Of a DNA stretch of 58,000 nt, positions 33,351 to 46,387 are shown one piece after another. The position numbers and the translations under genes are program-made. The first letter of the stretch is position 1, and every line of letters starts with the position of its first letter. The notes beneath the pieces were generated by a model that saw nothing but the letters and a program-made list of their open reading frames with translations, searched no databases and had not been told where the DNA came from. The DNA comes from Cryptomeria japonica (lineage: Eukaryota > Streptophyta > Pinopsida > Cupressales > Cupressaceae), in contig NC_081412.1 of the NCBI RefSeq assembly GCF_030272615.1, forward strand, positions 696,578,083-696,636,082, written 5' to 3'.

Positions 33351-35373
33351 GGCATAGGGATGGAGCCTTTAATTCACCCAAGGAGGGTGACTAACAACAC
33401 CAACACTTGTAACCTTAATAAAAGACCTTTTGTGACCAACGTTGGTATTTGCACCCCTAGTGGGCAAGGCATCAACACCCTGTAGCGGAGGGGTGAAGAA
33501 AGCCCTCATATCACTCCTGTCCCCAAGAGATGTTTGGGCAAAAAGAACCTAGCGATAACTTGTGAGGAGGTTGGATGAGCCATCACCACCCTCAACACCA
33601 TAGTTGGTGACATGATGCATATGAACAGGTGATGACAAAACGTCAATATGAGGCAAAGAGATGTCAATGTCTCTAGTCCTCAAATAAGGACGATCAAAGC
33701 TACAAGAATTGAAAGTTCCTTTACAATCCTGTCACATGTTGAAAATGAAGGTACAATGACAAGAATATAAGGCGGGAATGTTGATTTTGAACTTACAATT
33801 GAAATGGGTGGGAGAGAAGACATGGAAATGGTAAAGAAAAATCATTGAGATTTGCTGAAGGAAATTTGCTTTTAAGATAAGTTATATTCTATTTTGTCTT
33901 CATACTATGTTTAAAAGAAAAATAGGTAAACCTTAGTTAGGAAGTTATTCTAGTAGTTCCAACATGTTCAAATTTATTTTTCATTGAACTTTTGAGGATT
34001 TTTCTCAATCTTGTAAATTTGACTTGTTTATGGTTATATGCATCTATAGGTTTTTTATTCAATTTTAATTATTCAACTTTGTAGTGCAAATTTTTACATA
34101 TATTTTTTATATTCATGGTGCGTAGTCTTAGGGCTACTACTTTGTTTGATTCCATGTCAATAAGAATTTTTTATATGCATATGAATGAAATAGGGTAGAA
34201 GTATTCATACAAATGAAAAATAAACACAACATGAAATTAATAATTTTCCACCATAATTAATTACTAATTAATAAAATGAATGACATTCAAAATAGATCTA
34301 ATTACAACTCTTTTTGTAATCAAATAAACGAATTAAGTATCTCTCAAATTAAGCATCTGTCCACAAGAGTACATTCATAACATGGAACTAATTTTCCATT
34401 TCAAGTCCAATAAATTAAATGATAATTACATGATAACATATGACCTTCAATCACCATACCCACTTGGCCTTTCGTAGATCAAGGGCTGAAAATATAGTTG
34501 AAGTGCTTTTCTGCCCAACCACAAAGCCCTACCTTCCTCAGAGTTCTTCCTAACACGAACAAGCGTCGACCATACTCAGGGCATCTACAAACCATGAGAC
34601 AAGTAGCAAGAGGAAATCCCACTGCAAGCCTAATCTACATGCATATTCCTAACTCGAATGTACTATATTAAATAGGATGTGGTAGAGAATGGTAGAATAA
34701 TTTTGATAGGCAATGTTCATCTTTTGCAATGAAGTCCTGACTTTGGCTAAAATACTTGCAAATAAAGAATGTGAACTTGAAAATATATTCATATTCTCTA
34801 TGACTCCACATTCAACACCCTATCTCAGAAGATAAGTTTTACCAAACATAAGCATGCATAGAAAAGTAACACATCTTGCATAATTGGGCAATCACATTAC
34901 ACGACTTAACTATCCTTCTATGCAATAATGATTAAGAAATGCATGTTTCTTAATAATGACTAAGAAATATATATGATACGTAGCAATATAAATTAAAATG
35001 TTTATCTATCTCAGATTTGAAATTCATTTCAATCATCACATGCAAAATACTGGTTTTCTCGTCATTTATATATATGATATACATTTATAACTACATGTAT
35101 GTAAATATTTTCACAAATTTATAATCAAATATGACAACAATAATGGATTTTCAAAATGCATAGTTCTAGTATCAAAATTGAAGAATCAGTTTATTAAATG
35201 CAATGTAAGCACGTAGGAAAACCTAAATATCAGCGAAGTGAGAACACAACACGTCGTGCTTACTACAACTACTTCTATGCTGGATTTTGACTTATTTTTG
35301 TAGAGAATCAATGCAACAATTCCTCCTACACCTAGGCGCCTCTATTGCAGGAAAGAAACTGAAGACAATTTAC

Positions 35374-35378
<5 letters not shown>
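33351..35378. other. Intergenic DNA, no gene supported
   Basis: AT-rich, with no coding signature beyond the preceding LINE relic. Confidence 0.5.

Positions 35379-35405
<27 letters not shown>
35379..35405. repeat. (TG)n microsatellite
   Basis: About 13 uninterrupted TG dinucleotides. Confidence 0.97.
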
Positions 35406-35480
35406 AGCACTTGTTACACACACATGCATATTAGATACAAAACAACTATATACATTACATATTTATCACATCATAGTTAG

Positions 35481-36497
35481 TGTAGACACCCAAATCTGTC
35501 CACTTAATTAAATAAATACTCAGTATAATTTGATTATTTAACCATCGTTCAAATTATTGCTTAAATTAATATTTAATTAATTCACTCCAACCCTCTTCTC
35601 CTATTAATTAAATAAATTGTTAATTCACTTAACCATATTCTGACAATTAATTAATTAAATAAAACATATTTGTTTAATTAACCCCCCTCTCACATTTAAA
35701 TAAATTAACATTTATTTAAAATCCCATCTCTCACATTTAAATAAATTAATATTTATTTAAATCCCTAAAATCTCATCTCTCACAGTTAAATAAATAAATA
35801 TTTATTTAAATTCTTAAAATCCCTCACCTACTCGCACTTTCTAGAAAATGCAAGTTGCAAGTTTACCTCATTCTTATCATGTCTAACCCCTATTATTAGC
35901 CTAATCACCCTTTACTGGTTTCCACATTCCTAAAACAATGGTTAACCCAAAACCCATCAACTCAAGCCTTTAATGGTTTCCTTCTAGAGTCTTCAAGCCT
36001 TTAATGGCTTCCTTTAAAGTCTTCAAGCCTTTAATGGCTTCCTTCTAGAGTCCTCTTGAGCCTTTAATATCTTCCTTCAAGTCTTCAAGCATTTAATTCT
36101 GTCTCCCTCTCCTCTCAAACCTTCCCTTGTTGACACTTCTCAACATGTGATTAGCTTGAAGGAGAGCACATGGATTGAGGATCAACACCTCCTCAAGCAA
36201 TCCTAACCCTTCCTCAATCAGCTCGATCTCAACCCTTCATTTGCCCATTTTGCCTATAAATAGAGCTCATTCCTTTATTGATAGGAGAGAAAAGAGTTAT
36301 TCATGCATTGTTATTTTGCTTAGATTTTGAATGATTTGCATGATGTTTTAGCTCTTCCACTAGTTGGAGTTGCTAGTTTACATTAACACTTCATTTGCAT
36401 CCCCATCCACACTTGACATAATCAACCATCTCTCATCCTTCATTTGACACCCTTTTGTGCTAGTGCTCAAGCTGAGGGCATACTTTACATAGCAACA
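35481..36497 (+). mobile_element. LTR-like sequence with TATA box
   Basis: Starts 'TGTAGACACCCAAATCTGTC', a typical plant Gypsy LTR start, followed by AT-rich sub-repeats at 35690-35830 (three units of 'ctctcacatttaaataaatt' type), a repeated 'tcaagcctttaatggcttcc' phrase at 35965-36060, and a promoter 'TGCCTATAAATAGAGCTC' (TATA 36255-36262). The end is uncertain; 'AGCAACA' at 36491-36497 is one candidate. The Copia element inserted about 30 bp further on. Confidence 0.45.
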
Positions 36498-36519
36498 AGA
36501 TCTTGAAGAGGAGGAGGAC

Positions 36520-36524
36520 AAGGA
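36520..36524. repeat. Target site duplication, left copy (AAGGA)
   Basis: AAGGA directly precedes the Copia 5' LTR and recurs at 46978-46982 directly after the 3' LTR. Confidence 0.93.
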
Positions 36525-38076
36525 TGTTGGCATTGAGTTGTCATTGATGTCAACTAGTATTGCAGGCAGGTTACCGGTTGAGTGATAACTGGTAGAGCAT
36601 AAATTGGTCTGCAGGTTGGTTGCCTGTTTATGATGAAGAGGCATAATGTTAAACTAATCACAAACCATTGGAGGTGAAGATGTGCTACCGGTGTAGTGTG
36701 CACTACTGGTTAGCAAGAGGAGAAGGTCTCACCGATAAAGGCGTGTGCCGGTATGAGTGTGTTGAATTTTCAAGTGTAAACCGACCTTGTGTCGGTGAGT
36801 TAAGTGTATGATCATTGTGATGCCATGTGGAGTTGAGGTGGCAAATATGCAGAGGTCAGTGAAGCCTCCATCGACATGGTTGTTGAAATAGCTAGTCGAC
36901 ATCAACGAAACAACCAAAAATCACGGGATGGTAACTGATTGATGCAGTTCGAGGAAGAAAGAATGACAGAGAGAGAATAGGGAGTAGTTGGCGCTTGGAT
37001 CAAAGCAAAGAAATCAGACTACAAGATGACTTCGAGAAGGAAAAAACCGGACTGTAAATGAGTCGACATATTTCAAGGCAGAAAATCATAGATGAGATTG
37101 CTATCTTTAGCAAATATGCATTGGATAATGGAAAATGCGTACAGATGCATTCCTCGAGTACAGGTGATTGATCCAGGGCAGATTGGATCAGATCTCATGC
37201 AAATTTTGTCGGGTGAAGGAAATCCTAACCGCCCTAAGTTTGAATTGATTGTTGGTGGGAAAGCTCAAGTTTAAATATGATGACTTAAGACTGTGATTAC
37301 TGCTGTTGTAGAGTGAAGACAAGTGTGAAATTGCTGTTTGAGAGCCGAAGAGATAAGCACTTGAAGTGTTTATGAGTGAAGAATAGAGTGATAAGGAGAA
37401 GTAGAGTAAACTGGTGTAAGGAACAACCGGTGGAGTGTGCATTGAACACTGAGGTGACAAACCGACATAAGCTATACCTGATTAAGAGTGATCGAGTGTG
37501 AGTTGAAAGAGGGAAGACATTGTGAGAGGGGATTTAGAAAAGTTATCAACAAAGTCAAGTTGTAGAGTGGGTGGAGAGAATACAGATTGGTAAGGTTGAA
37601 ACCGACATAGGAGAATATTGTAAGGTTGCAAAACTTCATTTGCAACAGTGATTTCATTTGTATAACTGAGTTTTATATTGTTTTCACTAAGTTGAAGCTT
37701 AGTGCAGGGGTTGTAGCTCCTTTAGGTTGTAGCCTATAAATTGTGCAGGGGTTGGTGCTCCTTGGGTTGGTGCCCTAAATATTGTAATCAGAGATTTATT
37801 GTGGGGCTGGATTGGAGCAGAAGATCTCCAACAACTATTCTCACCAAGGTTTTTCCCACATTGGGTTTTCCTCGTATACATCTGGTGTTGTGTGATGCAT
37901 TCATGTGCATGTGTTATGTTAATATTTTAGCAAGTCCATTCACACACCTTGTTTGCATTGTTTGAGCTACCGATTAGCACTCGGTCTGTTTTATATACTG
38001 CCGGTGTCTTCTTGTTGAGGAAAAAGTGTTTAAATCATTGATTCACCCCCCTCTCAATGATCCATTGTGTCCAACA
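36525..38076 (+). repeat. Copia 5' LTR (1,552 bp)
   Basis: Starts 'TGTTGGCATTGAGTTGTC', ends 'CATTGTGTCCAACA'. A TATA-like 'GCCTATAAATTG' lies near 37730. It lacks about 130 bp that the 3' LTR has near its start. U5 contains 'CAAGGTTTTTCCCACATTGG' (37846 on), a module shared with other Copia LTRs in this window. By eye it differs from the 3' LTR at roughly one base in ten, so the insertion is old. Confidence 0.93.
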
Positions 38077-38078
38077 AT

Positions 38079-38090
38079 TGGTATCAGAGC
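38079..38090 (+). promoter_or_regulatory. Primer binding site, initiator-Met tRNA
   Basis: 'TGGTATCAGAGC', two bases after the 5' LTR end. Confidence 0.95.
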
Positions 38091-38152
38091 CTAGGTACCC
38101 TGTTTTGTCAAAAGCGTTCTCTTGCTTGGGTAGATCATGTCAAGAGTTCACA

Positions 38153-39210
38153 ATGGCAAGAAATGAATCCGCCTCCTCGAAAGCTCCTATGTTTGATGGT
38201 GTCAACTATGCCTTTTGGAGTAGAAGAATGGAAACCTATTTGTCCTCTCTAGGTTGTGATGTATGGATGTCGGTTGTGAATGGGTATACAATCCTTAATA
38301 ATCTCCCTAGTGATCCAGATGCTAAAAGGGAATATGAGAACAATGCTAAAGCTAAGAATGCCATTCTTAGTGGGTTGTCTAATAATGAGTTTGTTAAAGT
38401 CATGCACTGCTCCTTTGCTAAAGAAACTTGGGATAAGTTGGAGAAGATATTTGAAGGCAATGCTAAAGTCAAGGAAGCCAAGCTGCAAATATTGAGAGCA
38501 CAACTTGATGGTTTGAAGATGAGAGAAGAAGAGAAGATTGCTGACTATCTCCAAAGGGTTGATGAAACAACAAACACCATTAGAGGGCTTGGAGAAGAAA
38601 TTAAAGATGAGGTGGTAGTGAAGAAAGTACTTAGATCTCTTACATCTAAGTATGATACAAGGTCTCAGCAATAGAAGAAGCAAAAGATTTGATTCAAGTC
38701 TTTACAATGGATGAGTTGCATGGCTCCCTAACTGCTTATGAGATGAGAACTGTCGACATTGATGCTGTGAATAAAGAAGCTGCATTCAAGACATCAAGAA
38801 AAGGAAAAGAAGAATCTTCTCATGATGCAACTGGTGAAGACTCTGATGGCATCATGGAGAACTTTGTCAGAAGACTCAAGACAGGTTTAAGCAAATACAA
38901 AGGCAAGCTGCCTTTGAAATCTTTCAACTGTGGAAAGATTGGACATTTTGTTGTTAAATGTCCTTATGGTGATACAAATGAAGATGATCAATCAAGTGGT
39001 AGTGGATCATATAGTAAGGATAGGAAGAAGAATGCCTATCGACATGGTAGAAGAGGCTACCAGAAGCAGAGCAGTCTTTACACACTTGAAAATGATACCA
39101 CAAATGAGGAAAGTGCCTCAGATTACTGCTACAGTGGAGATGAAGTTAGAGCAAACCTTTTCATGGCACAAGAGGTTCTGGTACCTGAAGAAGTAGAAGA
39201 AGAAGAGTAG
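38153..39210 (+). pseudogene. Copia gag, N-terminal part
   Basis: ATG at 38153 gives 'MARNESASSKAPMFDGVNYA' followed by the gag fold typical of plant Copia ('W..M..YL', 'KETWDKLEKIFEG'). A one-base loss near 38660 breaks the frame; reading continues in another frame ('MDELHGSLTAYEMR') to a TAG at 39208. A first zinc knuckle at about 38927-38968 reads 'SFNCGKIGHFVVKC': the first Cys is Ser. Gag would form the virus-like particle. Confidence 0.92.
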
Positions 39211-40274
39211 GAGGAAGAAGTAGACCTTGAAGCAGAACTCATTAGTGCCTTAGATAAGCTAAAGAAAACAAGAAGAGATTTGAAGAAAGTAAAAAGGGAT
39301 GCAACTGAAGAACAAAAGTTGTTGGAACAATCTCTTGAAGAGTCCAAGAAAACTATTGCAGATCTAAAACTCTAGTTGGAAGAGGCCAAGAGGATGTGTG
39401 AAGTCACTAGTACCAGTCTGAGTGAAAAAGAAAAGGAACATCAAAATCTGGAAGCAGAAATAGTGAAACTCCGGAAGGACTTAGAGAAAAGTCAGAAGAA
39501 ATAAAAGTGAGAAGCAAATATGAAGGCAACACTGAAGCCCTAGACAAGATGCTGAACAAACAAAAGCAATCCAAAGATACTAGTGGCTTAGGTTTTTAAG
39601 AAGGTCAAAGTTCAAACAACAAAGACACATCCGATAAGGAAATACAATTCACTTCTTCAAATGAAGGTGAAGAGAAGAAGACATTCACGGTAAGCAAGGA
39701 TACCGACAAAAAGACATATGCAAATGTTGCTAGAAACCGCTACACAAACTGGTATACTCAATCAATGAACCGGAGACCATACTCAATGCACTGACATGCA
39801 GATCCAAGGAGAAATGCAAGTATTGATCATGAAGGATTCAGAAGAGTTAGCAACATGAAAGGAAGACCATCAGTGAGACAACCGTTTGCAGGTTCAAGAG
39901 AACCTAACCGGTATGTTCCAAATTTTCATGGTTATTGTCACCTGTGTAATAAGTTCAGTTATAGAATGGCAGATTGTAGGAAAATGAATATCAACCCTAG
40001 TTTTGAGAGTAGAAACTCTTTTGCTGCACTACAAAGTACAAATGTCACATGTTATAATTTCAATGAGTTTGGTCACAAGAGTTATGAATGTAGGAGTAAT
40101 ATGAAAATGTCCTACAAGAATGCATTGAGTACATCTTACAATGCTAATGTGAAATGTTATAAGTGTCAAAATTTTGGTCACATAACAAGGTATTGTAAGC
40201 TGAGAACCAACAAGCAAAAGAAAATAGTACCAGATGAGAAGTTAGAAACAAAACCGGAACACAAAGTAACATAA
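39211..40274 (+). pseudogene. Copia gag, coiled coil and three further zinc knuckles
   Basis: After the TAG, the same frame continues as a Glu/Lys-rich coiled coil ('ELISALDKLKKTRRDLKKVK', 'LEESKKTIADLKL') to about 39500, then stops and frame changes. From 39855 an open stretch holds three CCHC-type boxes: 'CHLCNKFSYRMADC' (His replaced by Tyr), 'CYNFNEFGHKSYEC' (second Cys replaced by Phe) and 'CYKCQNFGHITRYC' (intact). Four knuckles separated by a coiled coil is a long gag architecture. Confidence 0.85.
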
Positions 40275-40329
40275 GAGGGAAAGAAAGAAGAGAAACCGGT
40301 TTGGGTAGAGAAGGAGAAAAACAAGATAG

Positions 40330-40740
40330 AGTCCAGCTTGATTGTGCAGATTGCTCTACATGTTGAAAGGAGGAATTTATGGGTAGTTGATAGTGGTTGC
40401 TGAAATCACATGACCAAAGATAAGAAAAAGTTCATCAAGCTTGATGATTGGAATGGTGGTTTAGTTCGGTTTGGTGACAACTCCTCCATCAAGATCAAAG
40501 GCCGGGGGTATACTGAATATTGATGGAAAGATCAAGGCTCATGATGTGTACTATGTGGAAGGTTTGAAGCATAACCTGCTGAGTGTAAGTCAGATGTGTG
40601 ACAAAGGGTACAAGTTCTCATTTGACTCTACCAGTTGTTAGATAAGAAAGTAGAGTACCGATCAGGTGGTAGCAGAAGGAAAGAGAACAAAGGGTAATGT
40701 CTACAATCTGAAGGAATGCTATGAGTCCCAATGCATGGTG
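40330..40740 (+). pseudogene. Copia protease
   Basis: The aspartic protease active site reads 'LWVVDSGC', then a TGA where the family has Ser, then 'NHMT' (about 40379-40417). Further on 'FGDNSSIKIKGRG' and, after a frameshift, 'VYYVEGLKHNLLSVSQMCDK' mark the end of the domain. More stops follow at about 40640 and 40745. Confidence 0.88.
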
Positions 40741-41750
40741 GGATAGGTTGATGAAAGCTGGTTGTGGCACCAGAGATTAGGCCATGTGAATTTTGATAAT
40801 CTGGTTAAGATAAGCAAGAACCGATATGTGAGAAACATACCTGAGATCATAAAACCGGCAAGCACATTCTGTGATGAATGTGTCAGAGGTAAGCAAGCAA
40901 AGGTCAGCTTCAAAAGAAAAGAATATAACATCTCAAGACCTTTGGAGTTGATACATACAGACTTATGTGGGCCAACAAGGACAAGAGCATTGGTCGGAGA
41001 AAGGTATTTCATGCTGTTCATAGATGATTACTCAAGAATGACTTGGGTAACCTTTTTGCATGATAAGTCACAAGCATTTGAGAGATTCAAGATTTTTAGG
41101 AAGATGGTAGAAAATGAAAGTGGATACCGGGTAAAATGCTTAAGATTCGACTGAGGTGGAGAATTTTCATCCAATGAGTTTGTCGACTATTGTGAGAAAC
41201 ATGGAATCCGAAGACAATATTCAACTGCAAGGACATCTTAGCAAAATGGGGTGGTAGAGAGGAAAAATAGGATAGTAAAGGAGATGGCTAGGACTATGTT
41301 GAATGAGACCAACATACCAGATATGTACTGGAAGGAAGCAGTTCATAGTGCGGTTTACAAATTAAACCAGGTACAATTAAGAGTGAACAATAGAATGAGT
41401 CCTTATGAGTTATGGTATGAAATGAAACCATCACTCAAGCACTTCAGAGTGTTTGGAAGTAAGTGTTTCATCAAGAGAGATGCTGATGGATTAGGAAGTT
41501 TTGATTCCTGGAGTGATGAAGGAGTGTTCTTGGGATACTCAACCAACAGTAAAGCCTACAAATGCTACAACAAGAGATTGAGAAGGGTGATTGAGAGTGT
41601 AAATGTGAGAATAGATGAAGACTCACATAGAGGAAAATCTGCACCAACACCTTACATTGATGAATCAGATATTGAATATGAAGAACAATCTGAAAATGGA
41701 CTGGAAGAAGATGCACCAAACAAAATCCCCAACCGGTATTTGCAGACGAA
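40741..41750 (+). pseudogene. Copia integrase
   Basis: The zinc-binding part 'WHQRLGH...CDEC' lies at about 40765-40885. The catalytic core has 'HTDLCGP' (first Asp), 'D-stop-GGEFSSNEF' (second Asp, with TGA in place of Arg at about 41152) and '[10 protein letters not shown]' (Glu at about 41254). A second stop (TAG) lies just before 'QNGVVE'. The C-terminal '[12 protein letters not shown]...GVFLGYS' is intact. Confidence 0.92.
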
Positions 41751-42845
41751 TCATCCAGAAGAACAGATCATAGGAGATAGAAATGAAGGTTTGCAGACCA
41801 AAAGGAGATTAGCCAGGGAAAGCGAGCAGGTAAATTTCTGCCTCATGACTGAAGTAGAGCCCAAAACTTTTGATGATGCTAGCAAAAGTGAGAAGTGGGT
41901 AGATGCCATGGATGAAGAATTGAGACAAATTGAGAAAAATCAGACTTGGGAACTTGTTCCTAGACCAGTAGACAAGAATGTCATAGGTACCAAATGGGTC
42001 TACCGGAACAAGATGAATGAAGAAGGTAAGATAGTCCAACATAAAGAAAGGTTAGTTTGCAAAGGGTATGCTCAAGTGGAAGGTATTGATTTTGAAGAAA
42101 CCTTTAAACCGGCTGCAAGGTTAGAGGCAATAAGAATGTTTTTTAGCTTTCTCAACCTATAAGGGATATAAAGTGTATCAGATGGATGTAAAATCCGCTT
42201 TTCTCAACGGTAATCTTGAAGAAGAGGTGTATATGGAACAACCGAAAGGGTACTTGTTGCATGAAGATGAGAGTTTTGTATGCTGGTTGAAGAAAGCCCT
42301 GTATGGTTTGAAACAGGTTCCCAGAGCATGGTATTCCCAGTTAGACAAATACTCTGGAAAGGGAATGCAGACAACAACTTGTATGTCAAGGTAAATGTAG
42401 ATCACATGATTATAGTTGTTGTATATGTGGATGATATTATCTTTGGGGGAGACAAGGACATCACGTGCAAAGAATTTGCAGATCAGATGGAGACAAAATT
42501 TGAGATGTCCATGCTAGGTGAGTTATCCTATTTTCTTGGTTTGCAGATCTCACAGCAGGAGAAAGGAATTTTCATCTCCCAAACTAAGTATGCGAAAGAT
42601 ATGCTGAAGAAATTTCAAATGGAGGATAACAAACCGGTAAGTACTCCCTTGGTTAACGGTTGTAAGTTGAGAAAACTAGATGAGTCCCTGAAAGTTGAGC
42701 AAACACTATATAGGTCTATGATTGGTAGTTTGTTATATTTAACAACATCTAGAACAGATATTGTACAAGCTGTTTGCATGGTAGCAAGATTCCAAGCTGC
42801 TCCTAAACAGTCTCACATAAAATGCAGTCAGAAGAATCTTTAGGT
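41751..42845 (+). pseudogene. Copia reverse transcriptase
   Basis: '[20 protein letters not shown]' and '[15 protein letters not shown]' lead into the palm. A frameshift near 42150 precedes '[20 protein letters not shown]'. A short loss near 42340-42400 joins 'WYSQLDKY' to a new frame with 'NADNNLYVK', and the catalytic 'YVDDIIF' is present near 42425. 'MIGSLLYLTTSRTDI' ends the domain; TAG at 42843 separates it from RNase H. Confidence 0.93.
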
Positions 42846-42847
42846 AT

Positions 42848-43381
42848 TTGCAAGGAACTATCAGCTATGGTCTGTGGTATCCAAGGAAAGGAGACTTCTC
42901 TTTGCAGGCTTATACTGATGCAAATTGGGCAGGAAGTATTGATGACCAAAAAAGTACAAGTGGAGGTGCTTTCTACTTAGGAGATTGGTTACTATCATGG
43001 CACAATAAGAAGCAATATTCAGTGTCATTATCTACTGCTGAGGCAAAGTATATAGCAGCTGCTACATGTTGTTCACAAGTTTTATGGATGAAGAAGACAC
43101 TGAAAGACATACATGTGGAGATACCAGAACCTGTTCCAATCTGGTGTGTTAATTCAAGTGCAATCAACATCTCCAAGAATCCAGTATTGCACTCAAGAAC
43201 AAAACACATTGCAATCAACTATCACTTCTTGAGAGAGAAGGTAGCAGACAGGGAGGTCATTGTAGAATATGTTCTAACAGGTGAACAAATTGCTGACATA
43301 TTTACCAAGCCACTTCCTTTGGGTCCATTTGAGTACTTGAGACAAAAGATGGGAGTTGTCCCACCTTCCAACATCACTTAA
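42848..43381 (+). pseudogene. Copia RNase H
   Basis: 'YTDANWAGSIDDQKSTSGGA', 'SLSTAEAKYIAAA' and 'TKHIAINYHFLREKV' are the Copia RNase H signatures. It is the longest uninterrupted pol domain and ends with TAA at 43379-43381, about 215 bp before the polypurine tract. Confidence 0.93.
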
Positions 43382-43597
43382 ATGCATATGAGGATGTATG
43401 ATTTAGGGGGAGTCAACAACTGCAACTATCTTCTGACTCTTGATTCATGAAGCATGAACACAGGGGGAGAATGTGTCCTACTGGTTGAAGAAAAGGGAGA
43501 TACTTTGGTAGTACATTTGGTGTCTGTCTAAGGTTCCCTTTGCCATTGCTATCAAAGGGGGACAAAATCCGGAAAAGACAATGTTGACATCAATGCC

Positions 43598-43608
43598 AAA
43601 GGGGGAGA
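43598..43608 (+). promoter_or_regulatory. Polypurine tract
   Basis: 'AAAGGGGGAGA' immediately before the 3' LTR. Two similar purine runs at about 43462 and 43553 may be old duplicates. Confidence 0.88.
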
Positions 43609-44712
43609 TTGTTGGCATTGAGTTGTCATTGATGTCAACCGGTATTATAGACCGACTACCAGTAGAGGTATATCATCCGATATAAAGAAGTGTCAATCGG
43701 TATGGTGGAAGACAAGTAGTTATTGAGACTATCAGTGACTTCACCGATATGAGGTGAGATGCATTTGTGTGTTAGCATGTTGAGTAATAATCAGTAGAGC
43801 GTAAACTGGTCTGGAGGTTGGCTGCTTGTTTATGATAAAGAGGAAAAATGTTAAAGTAATCACAAACCACCAGAGGTGAAGATGTGCTACCAGTGTAGCG
43901 TGCACTACCGGTTAGCAAGAGGAGGTCTCACCAGTAAAGGCTTGTGCTAGTATGAGTGTGTTGGATTTTCAAGTGTAAACCAACCTTGTGTCAGTGAGCT
44001 GAGTGTATGACCGTTGTGATGCCATGTGGAGCTGAGGTGGCAAACATGCAGAGGTCGGTGAAACCTCCATCAACATGGTTGTTGAAACAACTAGTCGACA
44101 TTAATGAAACAACCAAAAATCACGGGATGGTAACTGACTGATGCAACTCGAGGAAGAAAGAATGATAGAGAAAGATCAGGGAGTAGTTGGCGCCTGGATC
44201 GAAGAAAAGAAATCAGACTACAAGATGACCTCGAGAAGGAAACAACTAGACTGTAAATGAGTCGACAAATTTCAAGGCATAAAATCATGGACGAGATTGC
44301 TATCTTTAGCAAATTTGCATTGGATAATGGAAAACGTGTACAAATGCATTCCTCGAGTACAGGTGATCGATCCAAGGTACATTGGATCAGATCTCATGCA
44401 GATTTTGTTGGGTGAAGGAAACCCTAAGCGCCCTACGTTTGAATTGATTCTTGGCAGGAAAGCTCAAGTTTAAATATGATGACTTGATACTGTGACTGCT
44501 GCTGGTGCAGAGTGAAGACAAGTGTGAAATTGTTGTTTGAGAGCCGTAGAGATAAACACTTGAAGTGTTTATGAGTGAAGAATAGACCGATAAGGAGAAG
44601 CAGAGTAAACTAGTGTAAGGAACAACCATTGGAGTGTGCATTGAACACTGAGGTGACAAACCGACATTAGTTGTGCCTGATTAAGAGTGATCAAGTGTTA
44701 GTTGAAAGAGGG

Positions 44713-46387
44713 TGTGTGGGAGAAAAAGTGACACTAAGCAAACATGCCCTAATCTCACTTTCAACCACACACTTGTGGAATACGAAAGAGCCTAGAGGTA
44801 TCACACAATTGGCTACTTCTTTTTGTGGAAGAGAGAGCCACGGGCTACCTATTAGGATTTCTATTCCTTTGTTGTAATTGAAAGATAAAATAATGCAAGT
44901 TCAATCCCTAACCCCAAAGTGCAAGTATGAACTAATAACAAGATTGCAGAATTGAACTTAAACAATGGAAAGCAGAAAGCTGTAAACACAAGGACAAGAC
45001 AAGAATGTAAATGCGTACCCGGTGTTAAAATCCGAGTGAAAATGTTCGGGACGGGGGCGCGGGCGCCACTGTCCTGATTCTGCCCCTGAAACTGCTCCGA
45101 AAACTGCTGTTTTTGCACTCTGGAAAAGCTGTCAAAAATGCTGAAAATGCTGTCTGAAGGACCAGGGCGCCCAGCGCCCCTGTTCCAGGGACCAGGGCGC
45201 CCAGCGCCCCTGTCCTGGCAGGACCAGGGCGCCCCACGCCCCTGTCCTGGTCTTTTGCTCTGAGATTTGGTGTGAAGTTCGGTCTCCGTCTGCTTCTTCT
45301 GGATCTGTAACTTGCGGCGTCGTCCGAATTCCGAAACCTACACTTATATCTGAAAAGGTGTGGTGGGCAGCTATATAGGGTTTTGCCTTAGTCAAACCCC
45401 CGCTTCGGTGATTTCCACCTCCACGAATAGCCAAGTTGTATTGTAAAATGTATTGTGTGTGCAGACCTAGTGTGTGTGCAAGGTCCTTAAATGCAAGAAA
45501 GCAAACTAGAGCAACCTAGAAAGTAAACCCTAATTGCTTGTAAATGATAATGTAAATGCTCTAAATCAAGATGCAAAGTGATCTAAAGCATGAATAAAGG
45601 ATATATTGAAGCTTATGCAATGACATGAAAACAACATGAAATCATACCCAACCCTCAAGGGAGGAGTACAAGCCAATCTTCAGTCGGTAATCTCCTATTG
45701 TTCTTCAATGTCTCCCAAGCCCTAAATGAATGAAACTGATGAATGCTTGATGGATGGATGTTGAATGTTATTGAAGTCTTCAAAGATCTGCTCTTTCGCT
45801 ACATAGAAGGTCCTCCAAAGCCAAAATTCCAATCCTTTCCAATGAAGAAAGAGAGCTCTTATATATGAAACCCTAGGTCTTAATTTCGACTTTTGGCCGA
45901 CCTAGAGATTGAATATCCCGCCAATTTCTTGGGGTTAAGCTTTATTTTATGATTGGATCGCGCTCCTAAAATTTTGGGAAAAATGTCCGGGACCATGTTG
46001 CACTCCGGGCGCCATGGTCCCAACAACTTTTCACCAAATTTTCAGGACCGTCGGATATGATGATTTTAGAGAGAATCCCGAAGTTACAGGTGATTTCGAG
46101 ATGTTTTGACCCCCGAAATCAAGCCCCCAAGTTCAAAATAGGACCTAATTAGGGTTTTTGATTAAATGATGTATTGGAAGAATAAAATGAAAGGGGCACA
46201 CTTTAATGAAAAGGGCCCAACTTTATGATATGGGAGATGATAAAATAGAACCCTAGACCTAATTAATTTAATTAATTAAGTGCTAAAGGGGAAATGCAAT
46301 GCAAAATGCAAAATGCGCCAAGGCGGGTGCTAAACTAGGTGTGAAATTGTACCACCCTAGCAAGTGCGTACAATTTACGACGCTACA
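44713..46387 (-). mobile_element. Nested solo LTR (1,675 bp) with 5-bp duplication GAGGG
   Basis: The host LTR reads '...GAAAGAGGG' then the insert, then 'GAGGGAAGAC...', where the 5' LTR has a single 'GAAAGAGGGAAGAC'. GAGGG is therefore duplicated (44708-44712 and 46388-46392). On the minus strand the insert starts 'TGTAGCGTCGTAAATTGTAC' and ends 'CTTTTTCTCCCACACA'. A minus-strand TATA box 'CATATATAAGAGCTC' lies near 45866. It has no coding region, as expected after LTR-LTR recombination of a full element. Confidence 0.92.
45159..45252. repeat. Three GC-rich ~30-bp inverted repeats in the solo LTR
   Basis: 'GGACCAGGGCGCCCAGCGCC' followed by 'CCTGT(T)CC' is repeated at 45159, 45189 and 45221. 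Each unit can fold on itself, and GC content is far above the surroundings. A related palindrome with outer arms 'GGGACCATG' / 'CATGGTCCC' lies at 45989-46021. Confidence 0.88.
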
